Positions 31,108-43,830 of a stretch of 64,000 nt of DNA are shown here, in pieces. This DNA comes from Acholoe squamosa (lineage: Eukaryota > Annelida > Polychaeta > Phyllodocida > Polynoidae): positions 22,542,854 through 22,606,853 of the forward strand of contig OX439036.1 in the NCBI GenBank assembly GCA_949317995.1, given 5' to 3'. A program made the position numbers and the translations under genes. Position 1 is the first letter of the stretch, and each line of letters begins with the position of its first letter. The notes under the pieces are model-generated. The model was not told where the DNA came from. It did not search any database and saw only the letters and a program-made list of their open reading frames with translations.

Positions 31108-31450
31108 TGTAGTGAGTGAGTGAGTGATAGAAGTTTAACGCCATTTCGACAGCTAAGGTCATATTCATGGTGAGAACTATATTACACAATTTCACAGAGG
31201 AATGTGTCAGTGCCCGCACATATGTGCACCACACACATCAGAGGGATAGGAAAGAGGAGAAATAGACCCTTTTTAGTGGGCTAGGGAAGCCCATGCTATG
31301 CATGGGAGACACCAGGCGTTCTGTAATGGAACAACACAAAGCCCTTCACTAGCAGCCCTCCATATCTGGTTCACACCCACAACACTAAGAGTAAGGGCAT
31401 CATCTTCAGATGCAGTGCATCAATAAGAAATCCCTGCCATATATATAGAA
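31108..31450. repeat. GAGTGAGTGAGTGA-headed repeat, SINE-like
   Basis: GTGAGTGAGTGAGTGATAGA is followed by GTTTAACGCCATTTCGACAG. This resembles repeats common in mollusc genomes (GTGAGTGAGTTT...TTTACGCC), from memory and not checked. The end is not defined. Confidence 0.35.
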
Positions 31451-33028
31451 TAGGGAAAAGGGGGTCCCCCCATACACCTTGCACTAGAATTGCTCCTCAT
31501 AGATACCAAAACCTATGTGGCTGTAATAACACCTCCAGGACTAATTGTGAATAATCCTCACATGTCTTTAGCTGTGTGTAAAACCTGAGAACCTCTGCAA
31601 GTATAGTGAAGGAATAGTAAATCACATTCTACTTACAGCTTTATGAGATCAAGATTCATTCAGGAGGGCATTTCTTAATAATGCTGATTAGCACTGTTGA
31701 GAAATACCCTCCTGGCTGTTACATTGGCAGATGTTTCATGACTAATCCTCAGATAGTAGGACTCTGCTCTGACCACACTATAAAACTTAGGTCCAATGCT
31801 GCCACTTCCAGTCAGCAGGTGGATAACGATGTCTAAAAGCTGCAAGCAGCTTTCATTCTACTCTGCAATGGCGGAAATCCCAAACCATGGAGCTAAATAA
31901 GGCATATGGGATATTTTAGATTACAAAAACTGTCCTGTTTACAAATGAATCAATGTATATGTAATTACTGGGATATGAAGGTCACAGCAGCTGCAAGATC
32001 TGGCTAACAAAGAAGTAGTAACTGCAGAATGGATTGCAGGACCATCAGGTGCTTGCTGTCTCAGAGGATGAATCAATGTGCAGTTGCCATAGTATAGAGT
32101 TTCACAGAATGCAGGTACACAGCCTGATGGGCATCGGAGGTTAAGGGTCATACCTTACATGGTCCTACAGTACGTTTACCAGGGTTAAAGCTTATGTCTG
32201 TGAAGCCTGTGTTTAATGGAAAGATTATGCCTTTAAAGGTTAGCCAATAGAGCTCTCATATTATAATCACAATAACTCATAACCCCCCACCAGTCCCATT
32301 CTCAAACCACTATAATTGGCAGCCATTTTATCTTATGATCACGATGGGTAAAAAGTGAAAAATATTAGATGGTGTGGTAGATCTGAATTAAGCATACCCT
32401 AATTACCGTAGGCAAGATTTGCTTAAGTTATGAGTGAGTACTTGTTGATTAGTAGTAACATAAAGGCCTGTACTTCTGCCTTTTGGCCATTTTATTTTTT
32501 ATTGTTGTGGTATGAAATTGAATAACAGCAAACAGGAGTATGCATCATGTATACATGGTTCTTCACTGCGTTGGGGCATGTACTGGGAAAAGGGGTCTTA
32601 GAACCCCTTGCACTAAGCCCTCTTTTCGCAGATCCTGTCACAGATATTGAAATTGTGACAGAAAAAAGTCATGTCTCCATAAAGGTTTGATTTTCCTCAG
32701 TTAACCTTTGGGGATGCCTATCAGTAATAGATGCTTCATGTGTGGTAAATGTCATCTCTCACACATACAAATACCCTGAATGATATATTAATTATTAACT
32801 CTTTTTTTTTAGCCCAAAAAAAAGGTCTAGAATATTGCAAACCCAGCAATATTGTATTATCACTACATATGGGGTCATGAGTCAGTAAAAGAAAATGCAA
32901 ATGAAACAGTTCCCATTCAAACCCTTGACCTCCTCATCAGATCCTTGTTACTGGACCAGGTTATTCAACCCATTTCATGAAAATCAGTATTCACTCTATG
33001 TTTGTTTTTTTGGGCTGTTGCGTTCTAG
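31450..33028. other. Intergenic; small hairpin and dispersed repeat ends
   Basis: AGGAGGGCATTTCT at about 31670 is inverted at about 31698 (AGAAATACCCTCCT). 32575-32665 holds a repeat end (TTTTCGCAGATCCTGTCACA), seen again at 33993 and inverted at about 16930. The Cys-rich frame at 31939-32151 has an upstream stop and no family match. Confidence 0.4.
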
Positions 33029-33458
33029 GTGTCACAGCACTAATAGGGCCAAGGACGTTCTGATTTCCCCCCCATCTTTCACCATAAAACTGGCATAGAT
33101 CGAGTTCTAATTTGATGGTGTTCATAATAAGGGCTTAAATTAAAGCTGAAGTCATTCCTGATTTTTTTTTAAGCATGGTCAACCATAACGGAGTGAGATC
33201 CGGTTTTGCACCAGTTGCCATGGAAACCACCATGTTGAATAAATTAAATGATACAGGCGCCCCTGACAGGTCACAAATGTGAAGTTTGACTGCTCTCTGA
33301 CACAAAAGGTTTACATGGTGACCAAAATTTCTTCTGGTACAAAAATCGGCAATAAAAATAAGGTCCCCTGTTACTGATTATACCAAGCAAAACACTGTTT
33401 TTAGTTGGGACTATTTAGTTGTTCTAGGTTTACTGGGGCGGAATACTGCTGTGACACC
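33029..33458. mobile_element. GGTGTCACAGCA-TIR element, copy 1 (empty of the MITE)
   Basis: Starts GGTGTCACAGCACTAATAGG and ends, on the - strand, GGTGTCACAGCAGTATTCCG. Interior landmarks are CACCATAAAACTGGCATAGA and GTTGCCATGGAAACCACC. It carries the uninterrupted site ATGATACAGG, where the related copy has an 855-bp insertion. Confidence 0.6.
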
Positions 33459-34109
33459 TTAACAGCTGGGGTCATTTTTTCCGACAATATATTGTTTCCC
33501 CAGAAATAAAGATAAAACCTCCCTTACATGAATTTCAATGGAAAATTTCATATTTATTACCATGGAGCCTATTGAAATATGGGTGAGTGGTCCCTCAGGG
33601 GTCAATGTATTGTATTTTAGGGGTTAAAAACAGGGATCACTCTTTGGACTGCTATACCGAAAAATTGGATCTGACTTCGTTATGGTGAACTAACCTCATG
33701 TCTTAGCACATTGACAACACTAATTTATAATTGGTTAAGATCCCATCTCATATCTAAAAGCACGGGAGTAATCAAAACAAGGCCAATGTCCCCAAAACTA
33801 GGCCAAAATCTGCATGATTTGGCCCAAAATGTGGTATTTTTTGGATAATGGGCTGTTTATTTTCCCTAGTAACACTTGACGACACAATTAAAAATTCTGA
33901 CGTTTGACTAAAATCATATTTTCAAAGGAATATTCCATATGTTATTTGTACTGGGAGAAGGGGTCTAAGAACCCTCTGCACTAAACCTATTTTCGCAGAT
34001 CGTGTCACATATGTTTTGAATAGAAGAAGCATAATTTGTGCTATATATCAGCATTTCTAGAGGCTTTCAAGGTCACCTTTATGGAGAAGCCCTGGAACCA
34101 CTTTCTGTA

Positions 34110-35353
34110 CCAAAGTAGCCCCAACTATGACTTCACCATAAAACTGGCATAGATCTGGTTCTAATTTGATGGCATTCATAAATAAAGGCTTAAATTAAAG
34201 CTGAAGTCATTCCTGATTTTTTAAAGCATGATCAACCATAACGGAGTCAGATGCGGTTTTGCACCAGTTGTCATGGAAACCACCATGTTGAATAAATTGA
34301 ATGATACACTGCAAAAATGGTGTTTAGATTTTAAACATGTTTAGGTCTAAACATGTTTAAAACCTAAACATATAGGTCAGTTAGGTGTCTCATTGAATAC
34401 ACATTTAGGAAATGAACACTTTTATTCTAACTACATAAACATTTTTGCTAAACATGTTTAGATGTTTGGAGTTTAAACAGTTGAATAATAGGTGTTTAGA
34501 TTTAAACATCATTATGTTTAGATACTTGGATGTTGAATCAGCACTATTTTTGAATGGACTATCTTTACACAATTATAATGAATTTTTGTGACAGATGTAC
34601 CCAAACCCCATGTTTATTATAGTTTCTTTTCATTGAATGTCATGAGAATAAAAAGGGCAATAGAAAGTTGACTAGATTCACCTTTCACCACCATTATTAG
34701 CATGAAATAATCAATAAGCTCAATGACTGACACCTATTTCATGTTATTCTGGAATAGACAAAGCAATTTCCTTCCTGCCAAGCTGTTGTACTTTCTCAAG
34801 TCTCTCATTCTGATGCAGTGTGTACATACATGCTCACATTTAGGTGTGGCTGACATCTTTGGAGACTTTGAAATTTAAATACCCCCCACAAGTAAATGAG
34901 AAAACAAACAAAAGACATTTTTTTTTAAATGTATACATGTCTGCACACCCTAACTCTCCGTCAAAGCATTTAGACATCTAAACACAAAAATTCATAAACA
35001 TCTAAACACAAAAAATCATAGATATCCAAACACAAAGTTTAAACCTAAACACCTAGATTTCTAAACACTTGAGCTAAGCAATGGAAATTAATGTGATTAC
35101 AAAAACGTTGCAAGAATATGTTTAGAATTGTGTTTAGGATCTAAACACCATTTTTGCAGTGTAGAGGTGCCCCTGACAGGTCACAAATGTGAAGTTTGAT
35201 CCCTCTCTGACACAATAGGTTTCCATGGTGACCAAAATTTTTTGCAATAAAAATAAGGTCCCCTGTTACTGATTATACGAAGCAAAACACTGTTTTTAGT
35301 TGGGACTATTTAGCTGTCCTAGGTTTACTTTGGCGGAATACTGCTGTGACACC
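34110..35353. mobile_element. GGTGTCACAGCA-TIR element, copy 2, split by a MITE
   Basis: From CACCATAAAACTGGCATAGA (about 34134) to GCTGTGACACC at 35353 it follows copy 1 at 33029-33458 closely apart from the insertion at 34307-35161. Its left terminus is not clear. Confidence 0.6.
34307..35161. mobile_element. 855-bp CACTGCAAAAATGG MITE, copy 1
   Basis: TIRs begin CACTGCAAAAATGGTGTTTA and are flanked by TA (34305-34306, 35162-35163). The empty site ATGATACAGG in the sister repeat proves a 2-bp TA duplication. The subterminal parts repeat CTAAACATGTTTAG-type palindromes and CTAAACACAAA. No ORF. Confidence 0.9.
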
Positions 35354-35359
35354 TCTAGA

Positions 35360-36000
35360 AGACTCCTTGATCTCCCAGGGGGATATGTAACCATCTAGGA
35401 CTCAATAAACCAAATGCAGAAATGTTAGAGCCCTGTAGAATGCCCTATGGGATTCGACCTTTGAGCTAAAGCCACCCATAGATGGACTCCGGAAAGAGTC
35501 CAATAAAGTCCAGTCTGCATTTTGGAAGCCAGTCTGCACTTTAAAGGCCAGTCTACATTTTGAGGGCCAGTATGCATTTTGTATGATTGAAGCCTCTATG
35601 GGTTGATGTAATAATTGCAGACTTCATGAGCTGAAAGTGGCACATAGCTTATCTCAAAAAGGTATCCCTGTCAGCCATTACGCCTAATACGTCTAGACAC
35701 CCCCAATGAGGATACCCAGCTAAACCAATCAGCACCAGAAATACACTGTGTTTTGTCTTCCTGGCTGGCATTGAGGGCTATCAGTGCAGACATTTCCCCC
35801 ATAGGAGCTAGCCTGCCTTGGGGAGGGGATCGATCTATTCCTGCATTGAATGCAGAAGTTGTAAGACATAGCTACTGGATGAATATTTAACTCTTCCTTT
35901 CCCAGCTTGTTTCAGGGCAAATTTTGGCGTGTAGTACGTGCCATATGCTTTCAAAAACTGTTGGAATTAGGTGTATATTTCAATTAAAAGGAAACTGGGT
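35360..36000. other. Intergenic, short tandem motif
   Basis: 35500-35585 repeats CCAGTCTGCATTTTG-like units (CAGTCTGCATTTT, CAGTCTGCACTTT, CAGTCTACATTTT, CAGTATGCATTTT), period about 22. No gene is recognised. Confidence 0.5.
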
Positions 36001-36180
36001 GGTCTTACATAAAGATGGTCTCAACTTTGGGATTTGAGGGTCCGTTGGCCGGGATTGACAATCTCAATTTTGCATTACATAAAGGTTGAAAATTTCTATT
36101 CCAAGTAGTTTGGTCTCAACTGGTTTCATCTCAACTTATTTAGTCGCAAGGTTAGGAAATTGTCTCAAAGTTGAGACAAC

Positions 36181-36245
36181 CTGTGACGTCATCACTTTTT
36201 GTGTAAGGGAATTCCCAAATTACGTCATCGGTCGAAGGGCTTCCC
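36181..36245 (+). promoter_or_regulatory. Promoter-like stretch with two CRE/ATF sites
   Basis: A perfect TGACGTCA at about 36183-36190 is followed by TTACGTCATCGG near 36219-36230, just upstream of a donor-bearing exon candidate. Function is inferred only from motif and position. Confidence 0.35.
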
Positions 36246-36493
36246 CGGCATTTTGTCGCATGGGTTGACATGATGCTTTTGGAACAAACTAACCTGGAGG
36301 TAAGAACCATTCATATCATGCTATCTATACTTATGCCTTCATTGACTAGGTTACCAAAGAACATTCAGGAACGCTTTTGATCACATTTTTTGCACAGACT
36401 TCTCTCCTTTATGGTTGTGTTAATATTTTTAAGCTCTGCAACCCAAATGTAATTGTTTCTTATTGTCCTACAGATGTTAGCTCGCTGTTCAAC

Positions 36494-36595
36494 ATGCCTA
36501 GAGGATATGTAAAGGTCCCTGCACTGCCTGATTCTGAGCCATTCTTGGAGGATGAGGCTAACGTTGAAATAACAATTGGTGAAATAGTCCTTTAA
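36494..36595 (+). CDS. Small terminal-exon ORF, 33 residues, unknown
   Basis: A candidate 5' exon ends CTGGAG|GTAAGA at about 36299, and an acceptor TTATTGTCCTACAG ends at about 36474. After it the frame GATGTTAGC... stays open to TAA at 36595; the first ATG gives MPRGYVKVPALPDSEPFLED and an acidic end. Joining in this frame meets a stop in the 5' exon, so either the 5' exon is untranslated or the exon belongs to another gene model. No family recognised. Confidence 0.25.
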   Translation: MPRGYVKVPALPDSEPFLEDEANVEITIGEIVL

Positions 36596-37241
36596 AAGCT
36601 GGAGCTACAACATCATACAAAGGACAGGGATTTTTGAACATATATGATTTAGATACAATGTTTTAATGAGAGATTGATGAGTGTGTCTACAGGAAAGTAG
36701 TGTTGTGTATGTCATTTGTGTTAGTGTGTAAATGTGGGATGGAACAATATAAATCTAATCAATAACCATGTTCATAATTTGCTGCCTAAGGGCACAATTT
36801 AAGGGTGCAATACATGGGAATGATTTTTGTATGATTACTTATGTGCAAAGAAATAACAAGATTTTGACATGTATACAGTATAGAGCAATAAATACGGAAG
36901 GACATTCATCTATTAACCTATGGTTTTATGTTATCACAAGATAATGAGAATGTCGATAATAGAAATATACCCACACATTATCACAACTGTAAAAGCCAGA
37001 TTCATTGATCACTATTTTCCTGCAAAGCTGTATGTAAAGAGCAATCTGTCAATGGAACCAACTAAAGCCTGAACCCTTATTAATGACATGTATTCTTTCA
37101 AATAGAGAGTGAAAAAAGAATACCACACATGTTTTATGTAAAATGTTCATTTTTATTGCAATGGTAGTTATGTAACTCCCCTCATCTCATCTCATCAATA
37201 CTCTGATAGACTATAATTAGATCATAATACTACAAACATGT

Positions 37242-37710
37242 GGTGTCACCACCCCAAATGCCTTGTGGCCATCCAAAAAATCACAGGTCTTCCACCTTTG
37301 ACCTCATATTAGATATACTTAAAATTCTCACAGTGCTTAGCAACCTACAACATATTTTAGCTTATGAAATGGAGAAAAAAATAAGATAGGTCCACATAAA
37401 TATAGTCAGGCTAGATTTTGCGCAAATTGCCATGGTAACCAGGTAGTGATTTTTGCATGGTGAGGCCTGATCAGCACATGAATACACATCAGGACCCCTT
37501 CACCCCATAAACTTCCACTGAATTTATGTTTTGAACAAAAAATATTCTGGGACTATTGAAACACTCCTACTCATCATTCTGATACCAAATAACCATGGGT
37601 TTGGCCCCTCTTTCCCTTCCCTTGGGGCCAAATTTCTCAAAATAATTAAATTCAGAAGGGACTATTTGGCCAGTAAACCCGGAAGTGGTCCGATTTAGGG
37701 TGGTGACACC
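37242..37710. mobile_element. 469-bp GGTGTCACCACCC-TIR MITE
   Basis: Ends GGTGTCACCACCCCAAAT and (on -) GGTGTCACCACCCTAAAT are flanked by ATGT on both sides (4-bp target duplication). The interior has TTGCCATGGTAACCAGG, paralleling the GGTGTCACAGCA elements at 33-35 kb, so probably the same superfamily. Confidence 0.7.
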
Positions 37711-38221
37711 ATGTAATCCAAATCTATGATATTGAAACAAGATTTATACATGACTGTCATACTTAATAGCAAACTTCATATATGCATGTGACGGGACAAT
37801 TGTATGGACCCTAGCGGAAGCACTACAATGCATAGAAGCAAGGTTAAAGATACTTACTTTGTTATTGTTTTCTTTGTACCCAATAAACCACTTTAAAAAT
37901 GCCCTCACAATCATTAGCCATTGGTTGCTACTTGGGAATAAAAGGCGGTGCACAGGTTGCTTGAATTGAAAGGACAAGAAACTTGCCTTCTGAATAAAGA
38001 AGAATAAAACAAATGTAAACAAATGTAAACAAAAGTTTCTATTGATTGTCTTACATGAATAGCCAAACCAATGAAGCACTACTATTAAAACTGATAAATT
38101 AATGGAACCCCCCTATGATACTGATACATTGAATTAAACATCCTGTCATAATGATTCAATCTTTACAATATTCTAACAAGGTATTGACATTTTATTTAAA
38201 TATCTAAAGTTGAAACAATTT

Positions 38222-38386
38222 AGCGGCGGATTTAGAGGGGGGCGTTGGGGCAAGCGCACACCCCTTTTCCCCAGAGTTTGATTACATATTTGGACCCCAA
38301 AATTTTCTCAAAAATTAGGGGGTGCACTCCCCTCCTTTTTGGCCGGGCTCCCTCCTTTTCCAGATCCTGGATCTGCCACTGACAAT
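38222..38386. mobile_element. hAT-like MITE with GGCGGAT...ATCTGCCACTG ends
   Basis: GCGGCGGATTTAGAG at the left and CTGGATCTGCCACTG at the right fit the widespread CAGTGGCGGATCCAG-type ends. Flanks ACAATTTA and ACAATTGT fit a degraded 8-bp duplication. Open frames crossing it are incidental. Confidence 0.6.
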
Positions 38387-39356
38387 TGTCCCAGTGGTCC
38401 CTTGTCTTGGGATCTGGCTCGTTGCTGTTGTGGTCCAAAAACAGGACAGTCGAATGCCAATTATCCTCACCATCCCTGTGTGGACCTCTGTCGCTGGCAG
38501 CCAAGTTATGCAAACAATCATGTACAGGTGGTTATTGCTTTGCAAGGCCAAGACCACAAATAAAGGTCCCCTCTGTTTGCATCAAGACACCTGCAATTAA
38601 AAAAAATGTTCATGAAAACCATCCACTAAGTATACATTGAATGTACCTCAAATTTAATCTGACACTTTGTTAGAGTAAGAAATCACTATTTTAGATTAGT
38701 GATTTTATCCTGAATTAAGGGAAAAATGAGGGAATCATCATTAGATCAGTGATTTTTAACATACCTCCACCTCTGTTTTATGACACCAATTGTTCGTTCC
38801 AACACCAGGTCAAGTGGTGCCAATTGTTAAATTCCTGCTGCCACTCCATAACTGGCCAGTCGTAAGGGGTCACCATAATTTTGTTGTTCTTTAATATGTA
38901 GCTGTAAAACATAATTACAGAGACTATTAAATCTAACCCTAATAAGATTATGAAATGGGCATCGATGTGTGTGATGTTCTGATCCGAATCACAGACAACC
39001 TGAAGTAATATGACAGTAATGAGGATACAGTAAAGCTGTGGCAAGAATCACTTTTTTATTGATTATCTTTAACTCCTCTTTTACCGGATGCGCATTATTG
39101 CAAGTACATGGCCGATTTTGGGTACCCTGTCTCTCCATCAATAATGGATTTTTCAGGGATTGCCCAATGGCATGGGGTCCCTATGTATTTCAAACCATTA
39201 GTCTCTACTCCTCTTTGCTGAGATATGGTGAGATTCTAAACATGAAAGGTAAAATAATTTCTTTTTTAAATGAAAACCTACTATTAGTAGTTTTTCATGA
39301 AGAAAAAGATGGTACAAACAATTTTAGACTATTTCGGTGGATTCCTGACCAAATTA

Positions 39357-39425
39357 TTGGTTACCATGGCAACAAACATACTAAAAATGACAATTTTTCA
39401 TAGATTTGGTTGCCATGGTAACCAA
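39357..39425. repeat. Inverted repeat GGTTACCATGGCAAC, 17-base arms
   Basis: TTGGTTACCATGGCAAC at 39357-39373 is perfectly inverted at 39409-39425. A weaker version lies at 40182-40262, and single copies of the motif occur at 37425 and 55665. Confidence 0.85.
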
Positions 39426-39934
39426 ATAGAACAGGTACTATGTGACCATGTAATTCAAAAATTATCCAACAATATCTACCATGTGCCTTTTATTTCATGT
39501 CAATTGATAGAGGGAGTCCTAAGATATCATCATTTGAAGTTTTGTGAAATCATCATTTTGCAAGAGATGTATGCTATGTTATCCCCATCCTATCTCCCTT
39601 ATCAGAGGATATGTGCACAGACAATTAGGATTCCATCCATTTTTGTCCATATCCTTACCTTGGTCACTCATAACTTAGCTTCTAGTAGGAATATCAATAC
39701 AATTCAAACAGTATTTGAAAGATAATGACTTCTCATAGAGGCTGATTTTAAGCCAAAAACAAGTTGGTAGAAGAAGAGTTAACCTAGAACAAATTCCCTG
39801 ACTTAAGCCCAAGAGTACAGTTTTAGATGTCGTTTTGGATATGTTACACTATTGTAAAAGACAAAAATGGTTGATTATGAAAGGCTTCATTTCCCAACTT
39901 AAGTTTAGACAGAATCTCAACCTTTATGTAAGAC

Positions 39935-42900
39935 CCCCCTGGTGATGGTCAGTTGATCAAAAAATGCAACATCCCGATTTTCTCTATCTACTTTTATTAG
40001 TGAGATATATTATCATAAAGATAATGTTCTGATAAGAAAATTTGATAATTCAGACAAAATTCAAATTGTAATATCTCAGCATTCCCTGTATCAATTTTGA
40101 TGAAATGAAGTGCATATTGTAGGGAAAACAGCATACTTTTAAGGTTTTGGTAGAGGTTGGATGTAAAAAAATGTTCTTTCAGGTTACTATGGCAACCAAA
40201 ACTAGGCAAAATCAATGTTTTTAACAAAACTCTGATATATCTGTAACCATGGTAACCAACCTTATTGACCAACAATGATCAAAATTGACTCTAAATGTTG
40301 ATGCCATTTTGTTGAGCATGAAAAAATATATAAAATTGATTTTCACCCAATATTATTTGACATTTTTCATGATTTTTCAGCTTAAGTACTTATAAAATCA
40401 TGCAAGTAGTATCAGAGGTAGAGACCTATTCTTTAGAGACCATAGAGAACCCAACTCACCCTATGACTATGCGAAAAATCTAGACATTTCAGTGGAAATT
40501 AAGGAAGATACAGGGTATTCAAAATCGGTCAAAAATCGGCCAGAAACGGCCTAAACTATGCATAAATGCGTAATCGGTAAAGGAAGAGTTAAACTGATAA
40601 TGCACAGGTCTACCCTTGCCACCCTTCCAACACCACTTTTTGAATGGCTTGTCTCTTCCCAACTCTAGGAGGTGTTTGGCATACATAAATAAGCTTTCCC
40701 CTTTCTTTTTAGAGTGACAAATTGGAGTTTACAATATGGACAGGAAGGTGATTGTGCTGGAGATTGTCTAACACTTTTAAAAAGTGCAAACACCATTCCT
40801 TATTGATGAACAGACCCACTTTTGAAGATTCCCTTTGTAGCTAAAGAAACAGAATAGATATGGGTAGAAGGGAAAGGTAACAGGGGTGGTAAGTAGACAG
40901 GAATGAACAGCCATGGCCTGATGGCAGGGTATCAGGTTACAGGTCACCACCTGCAGTCTAACCTAGTTTGTCCAGCTCCCTTACCAAGGTGATTACATTG
41001 ATTTTGTCCTATTCCCAAGTTTTGGTCTTTGAGTATGAATCTGTTCTGCTTTACCCATAACGGTGTGCCCTCCCCTGTCTTTACTGAACTTATTGCAAGC
41101 ACTTATTTCTCTGAAAACTTGCCAATTTAGAACTTATTTTATTCCCGAGCTAAACGATGTAATTTTTCCTGTGTAATTAGATATGCAAAATCCAGAATGG
41201 CCCCAAGCAGATTTAGATTCTGTGAGAAAACCCTCTTTGAACATAACACAACCACTGTGTGACTAGTTTTTCTTAAAAATGGGACAGAAAAAGGATGGTC
41301 CATCCGAGATCTACAATGTGGCTGGCCAGATTGCAATATCTACCTGTACATATAGCTCATTTTTTGAAGGAATACAAAGCCTAACTTTCTAGCCCATGAA
41401 TGCAATGTATTCACTGGGTTAAGACCTACGGAGCTATAGCAGAACTGTCTTAAGCATGATGGATGGCTGAATCATCAGGAATTTTGTTCTTCCTGTCTGT
41501 AAAGGTTGAATCACTCTGTTCTTGTCTGGGACTTAGGCAAACAAAGCCTTTCATTGGTGGTGTATGCATCGTCTAAGGTGTGCTTGTATTGGCTAAGACG
41601 CCTTGGCTAAGACGTCTTGCATTTGGTCAGATATTCTTTGATGGAACAATCAAACTTTCATTGTTATTGTTACAAATAGATTATATAAAGAGAGGCCACA
41701 GCAAATATCTTTTAGGTATTCGTGACAAACCAATCTTGACAAACCAATTCCTTGTGATTTAGGATATCGACAGTAGTCAAGTGCTGCTGACATCTAAAAT
41801 CACCCATTTTTTCATGTTGTGGGATTTGACCTTCAGTGGATTTTGGGTTGAAATCAGGATAGATACCACCCAATCAGTTACCTTATTCTCATAAATTTAC
41901 TCTTGTTGGCCACAGTTATGAAAATGGTGCTGTGTACTTAAAATTACAAGCAATGAAACATTACCAATAATGCAATGGGTACTGGGTTCCTATTGCATTC
42001 ATTTTCACAACCAACCCATTATGATTATAACTACTTCATATAAAAGAATAAGTCCTTGGCTAGGATAACTGGAATAGTTGATTTTTCCCATACAAAGCTA
42101 TCTCCTGTTCACCTGCAAAGGCCTCTGTAAAATCCAGTCCCTAGTCCTTTTTCTCTACTGTGGAGACCATTCATCAATAGTTAAATTTAAAAGAACAATG
42201 CAGTGATATATGAATAGTTACCAGAGGGTTTGAGCTGCTCATATTCATATCTATAGTAGATTAGCCAAATTTTATTTGCATTTTCCACTTCTATGGAATA
42301 ATATATACATATCCATGTAACACATTCAAAAAAAGTATTTGGAAATAGCAACATAACATATATAGGTCATATTAGCGTGAAGTGAAATCCAAACAGATTT
42401 CTCATCAACCCCAGTAGTGAAGACTTTCCATTTTTTCATATCCTTTTCCCACAGATTTGAGCTCGGTTGCATACCATTTTCTTTTCATTTCCCATATTCT
42501 TATACATTTAACTAATAATATACCGAGTTATAGGCAAAAAGCAACACAACTTCTTTAGCGCTTATCCCCTAACACTTACAACCACTCAACCACCCACCAC
42601 ACCCCCTCCTTTTTCCAACTAACTGCTATCTGAGGCTTGTGCTATGATTTATACCACCAGCTAAATGGCATGATTTAAAGACCCCTTGGCAGCCTGTCAT
42701 GTCAGTTTACATGCACTGCTCGACAGAACCATGGCTGAATATGCCTCTTAGGACACACCATGAAAAGAGTGGCCTTCCTGCATAGAAATGGCTCACACAG
42801 TAAAGTACAGCTCAGGCATATTGCTGTCCTGAGGTGGATTTACTGACAGGTTATGTTTCAGGAGGTATATGATTCTCTCATAACAGATATGGAGGTCAGA

Positions 42901-43830
42901 ATGTGGTATCAGCTTTATTTTACTGACTGGCCAGGCTTACTGTTTTTGCTTTGTTCTAGCTCTTTTATACTTATTTTTGCAAGGATTCTTTTGAATTTTT
43001 GGATGCCATTTCTTAAGGTACTACAATGTACGACCGCACCCAACCATGACTAAATTTTGATTTCCAATTCTTTGATATGATCAGATCATCTGTAAAATTA
43101 GTATAGGTGGTAAACTATCCAAGCATGGGCTCCTGACATCGACAAAGGAGTTTAGGATATTTATACATTTTCAAAAGAGAATAGTCCTATGAAGATCAGG
43201 AGGGCATTTCCCAATGGGTCTAATTTTGGGAGATGTCTTGCTGAGATCATCAGAATCATATTCCTTAAATTTGTATTCTATAAATTTATCCATTATTGTA
43301 TGCGTCTATTGTTGGGTGATTGCAAATTGATAACTTTTTGACAGAAAAGTTCATATGCATACCATTAAGGTTTTTCTATTTGCACAAAGGTGTAGGCAAA
43401 GAGATATGTAAGAGCTGAATAAACTACCAGCTTTGAGCTCATCCCTTAGCGTGCATGTCACTATCATGTTTTCCAGGGTATCAGGTACCCTCCTCATTCA
43501 CTGGTATGGCATCCTTGTGTATACATGTACCTGTCTCTAGAAACAAGACATGTTAATTATCGACCATGTTTATTCTAAATCCTGCAAATAGGATTGGTTG
43601 TTTGGTACCTCCTGCCATTAGACAGATGAGAACATCTTTGTCAGCATAGTCTATTCCTATTTTGCATATGAGTCAATGAGTGTTGTCTGTAACATGCTGA
43701 TGATGCTGTAGATTTATCACTAGCCATTCGGTCCCAGGTGAGGCCTTGGTCTCCAAGTTGTCGATGTATGAGGACTCACATCCCTGTGACTAACAGTATA
43801 TTTGCCTTATTCAATATCCCTTTAATGTGA
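39935..43830. other. Intergenic, no gene recognised
   Basis: Holds a dispersed-repeat copy at about 40915-41010 (CAGTCTAACC, TTTGTCCAGCTCCCTTACCA) and at 42640-42800 a family also found at 49700-49860 (AGCCTGTCATGTCAG, ATGCCTCTTAGGA). Short frames only. Confidence 0.45.

Larger units (their letters stand above)
36001..39934. mobile_element. Possible 3.9-kb GGTCTTACATAAAG-TIR element
   Basis: GGTCTTACATAAAGATGGTC at the left is mirrored by GGTCTTACATAAAGGTTGAG (on -) at 39934. The left terminus also has a second, internal TTACATAAAGGTTGA at about 36078 that matches the right end better over a longer stretch. No matching target duplication and no transposase were found, so two unrelated copies of a short repeat are a real alternative. 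Confidence 0.3.

Noticed and set aside
31939-32151. Cysteine-rich 70-codon frame on the - strand (SCSCC), considered as a cystine-knot exon
   Set aside because: An in-frame stop lies just before the first ATG, no splice sites fit, and cysteine spacing matches no family I know.
38232-38640. Overlapping 74-96 codon frames on both strands
   Set aside because: They run through a hAT-like MITE and its flank with no shared domain or splice evidence.
39038-39725. Two overlapping frames of 121 and 142 codons
   Set aside because: They cross the GGTTACCATGGCAAC inverted repeat, and composition is typical of AT-rich noncoding DNA; no family motif.
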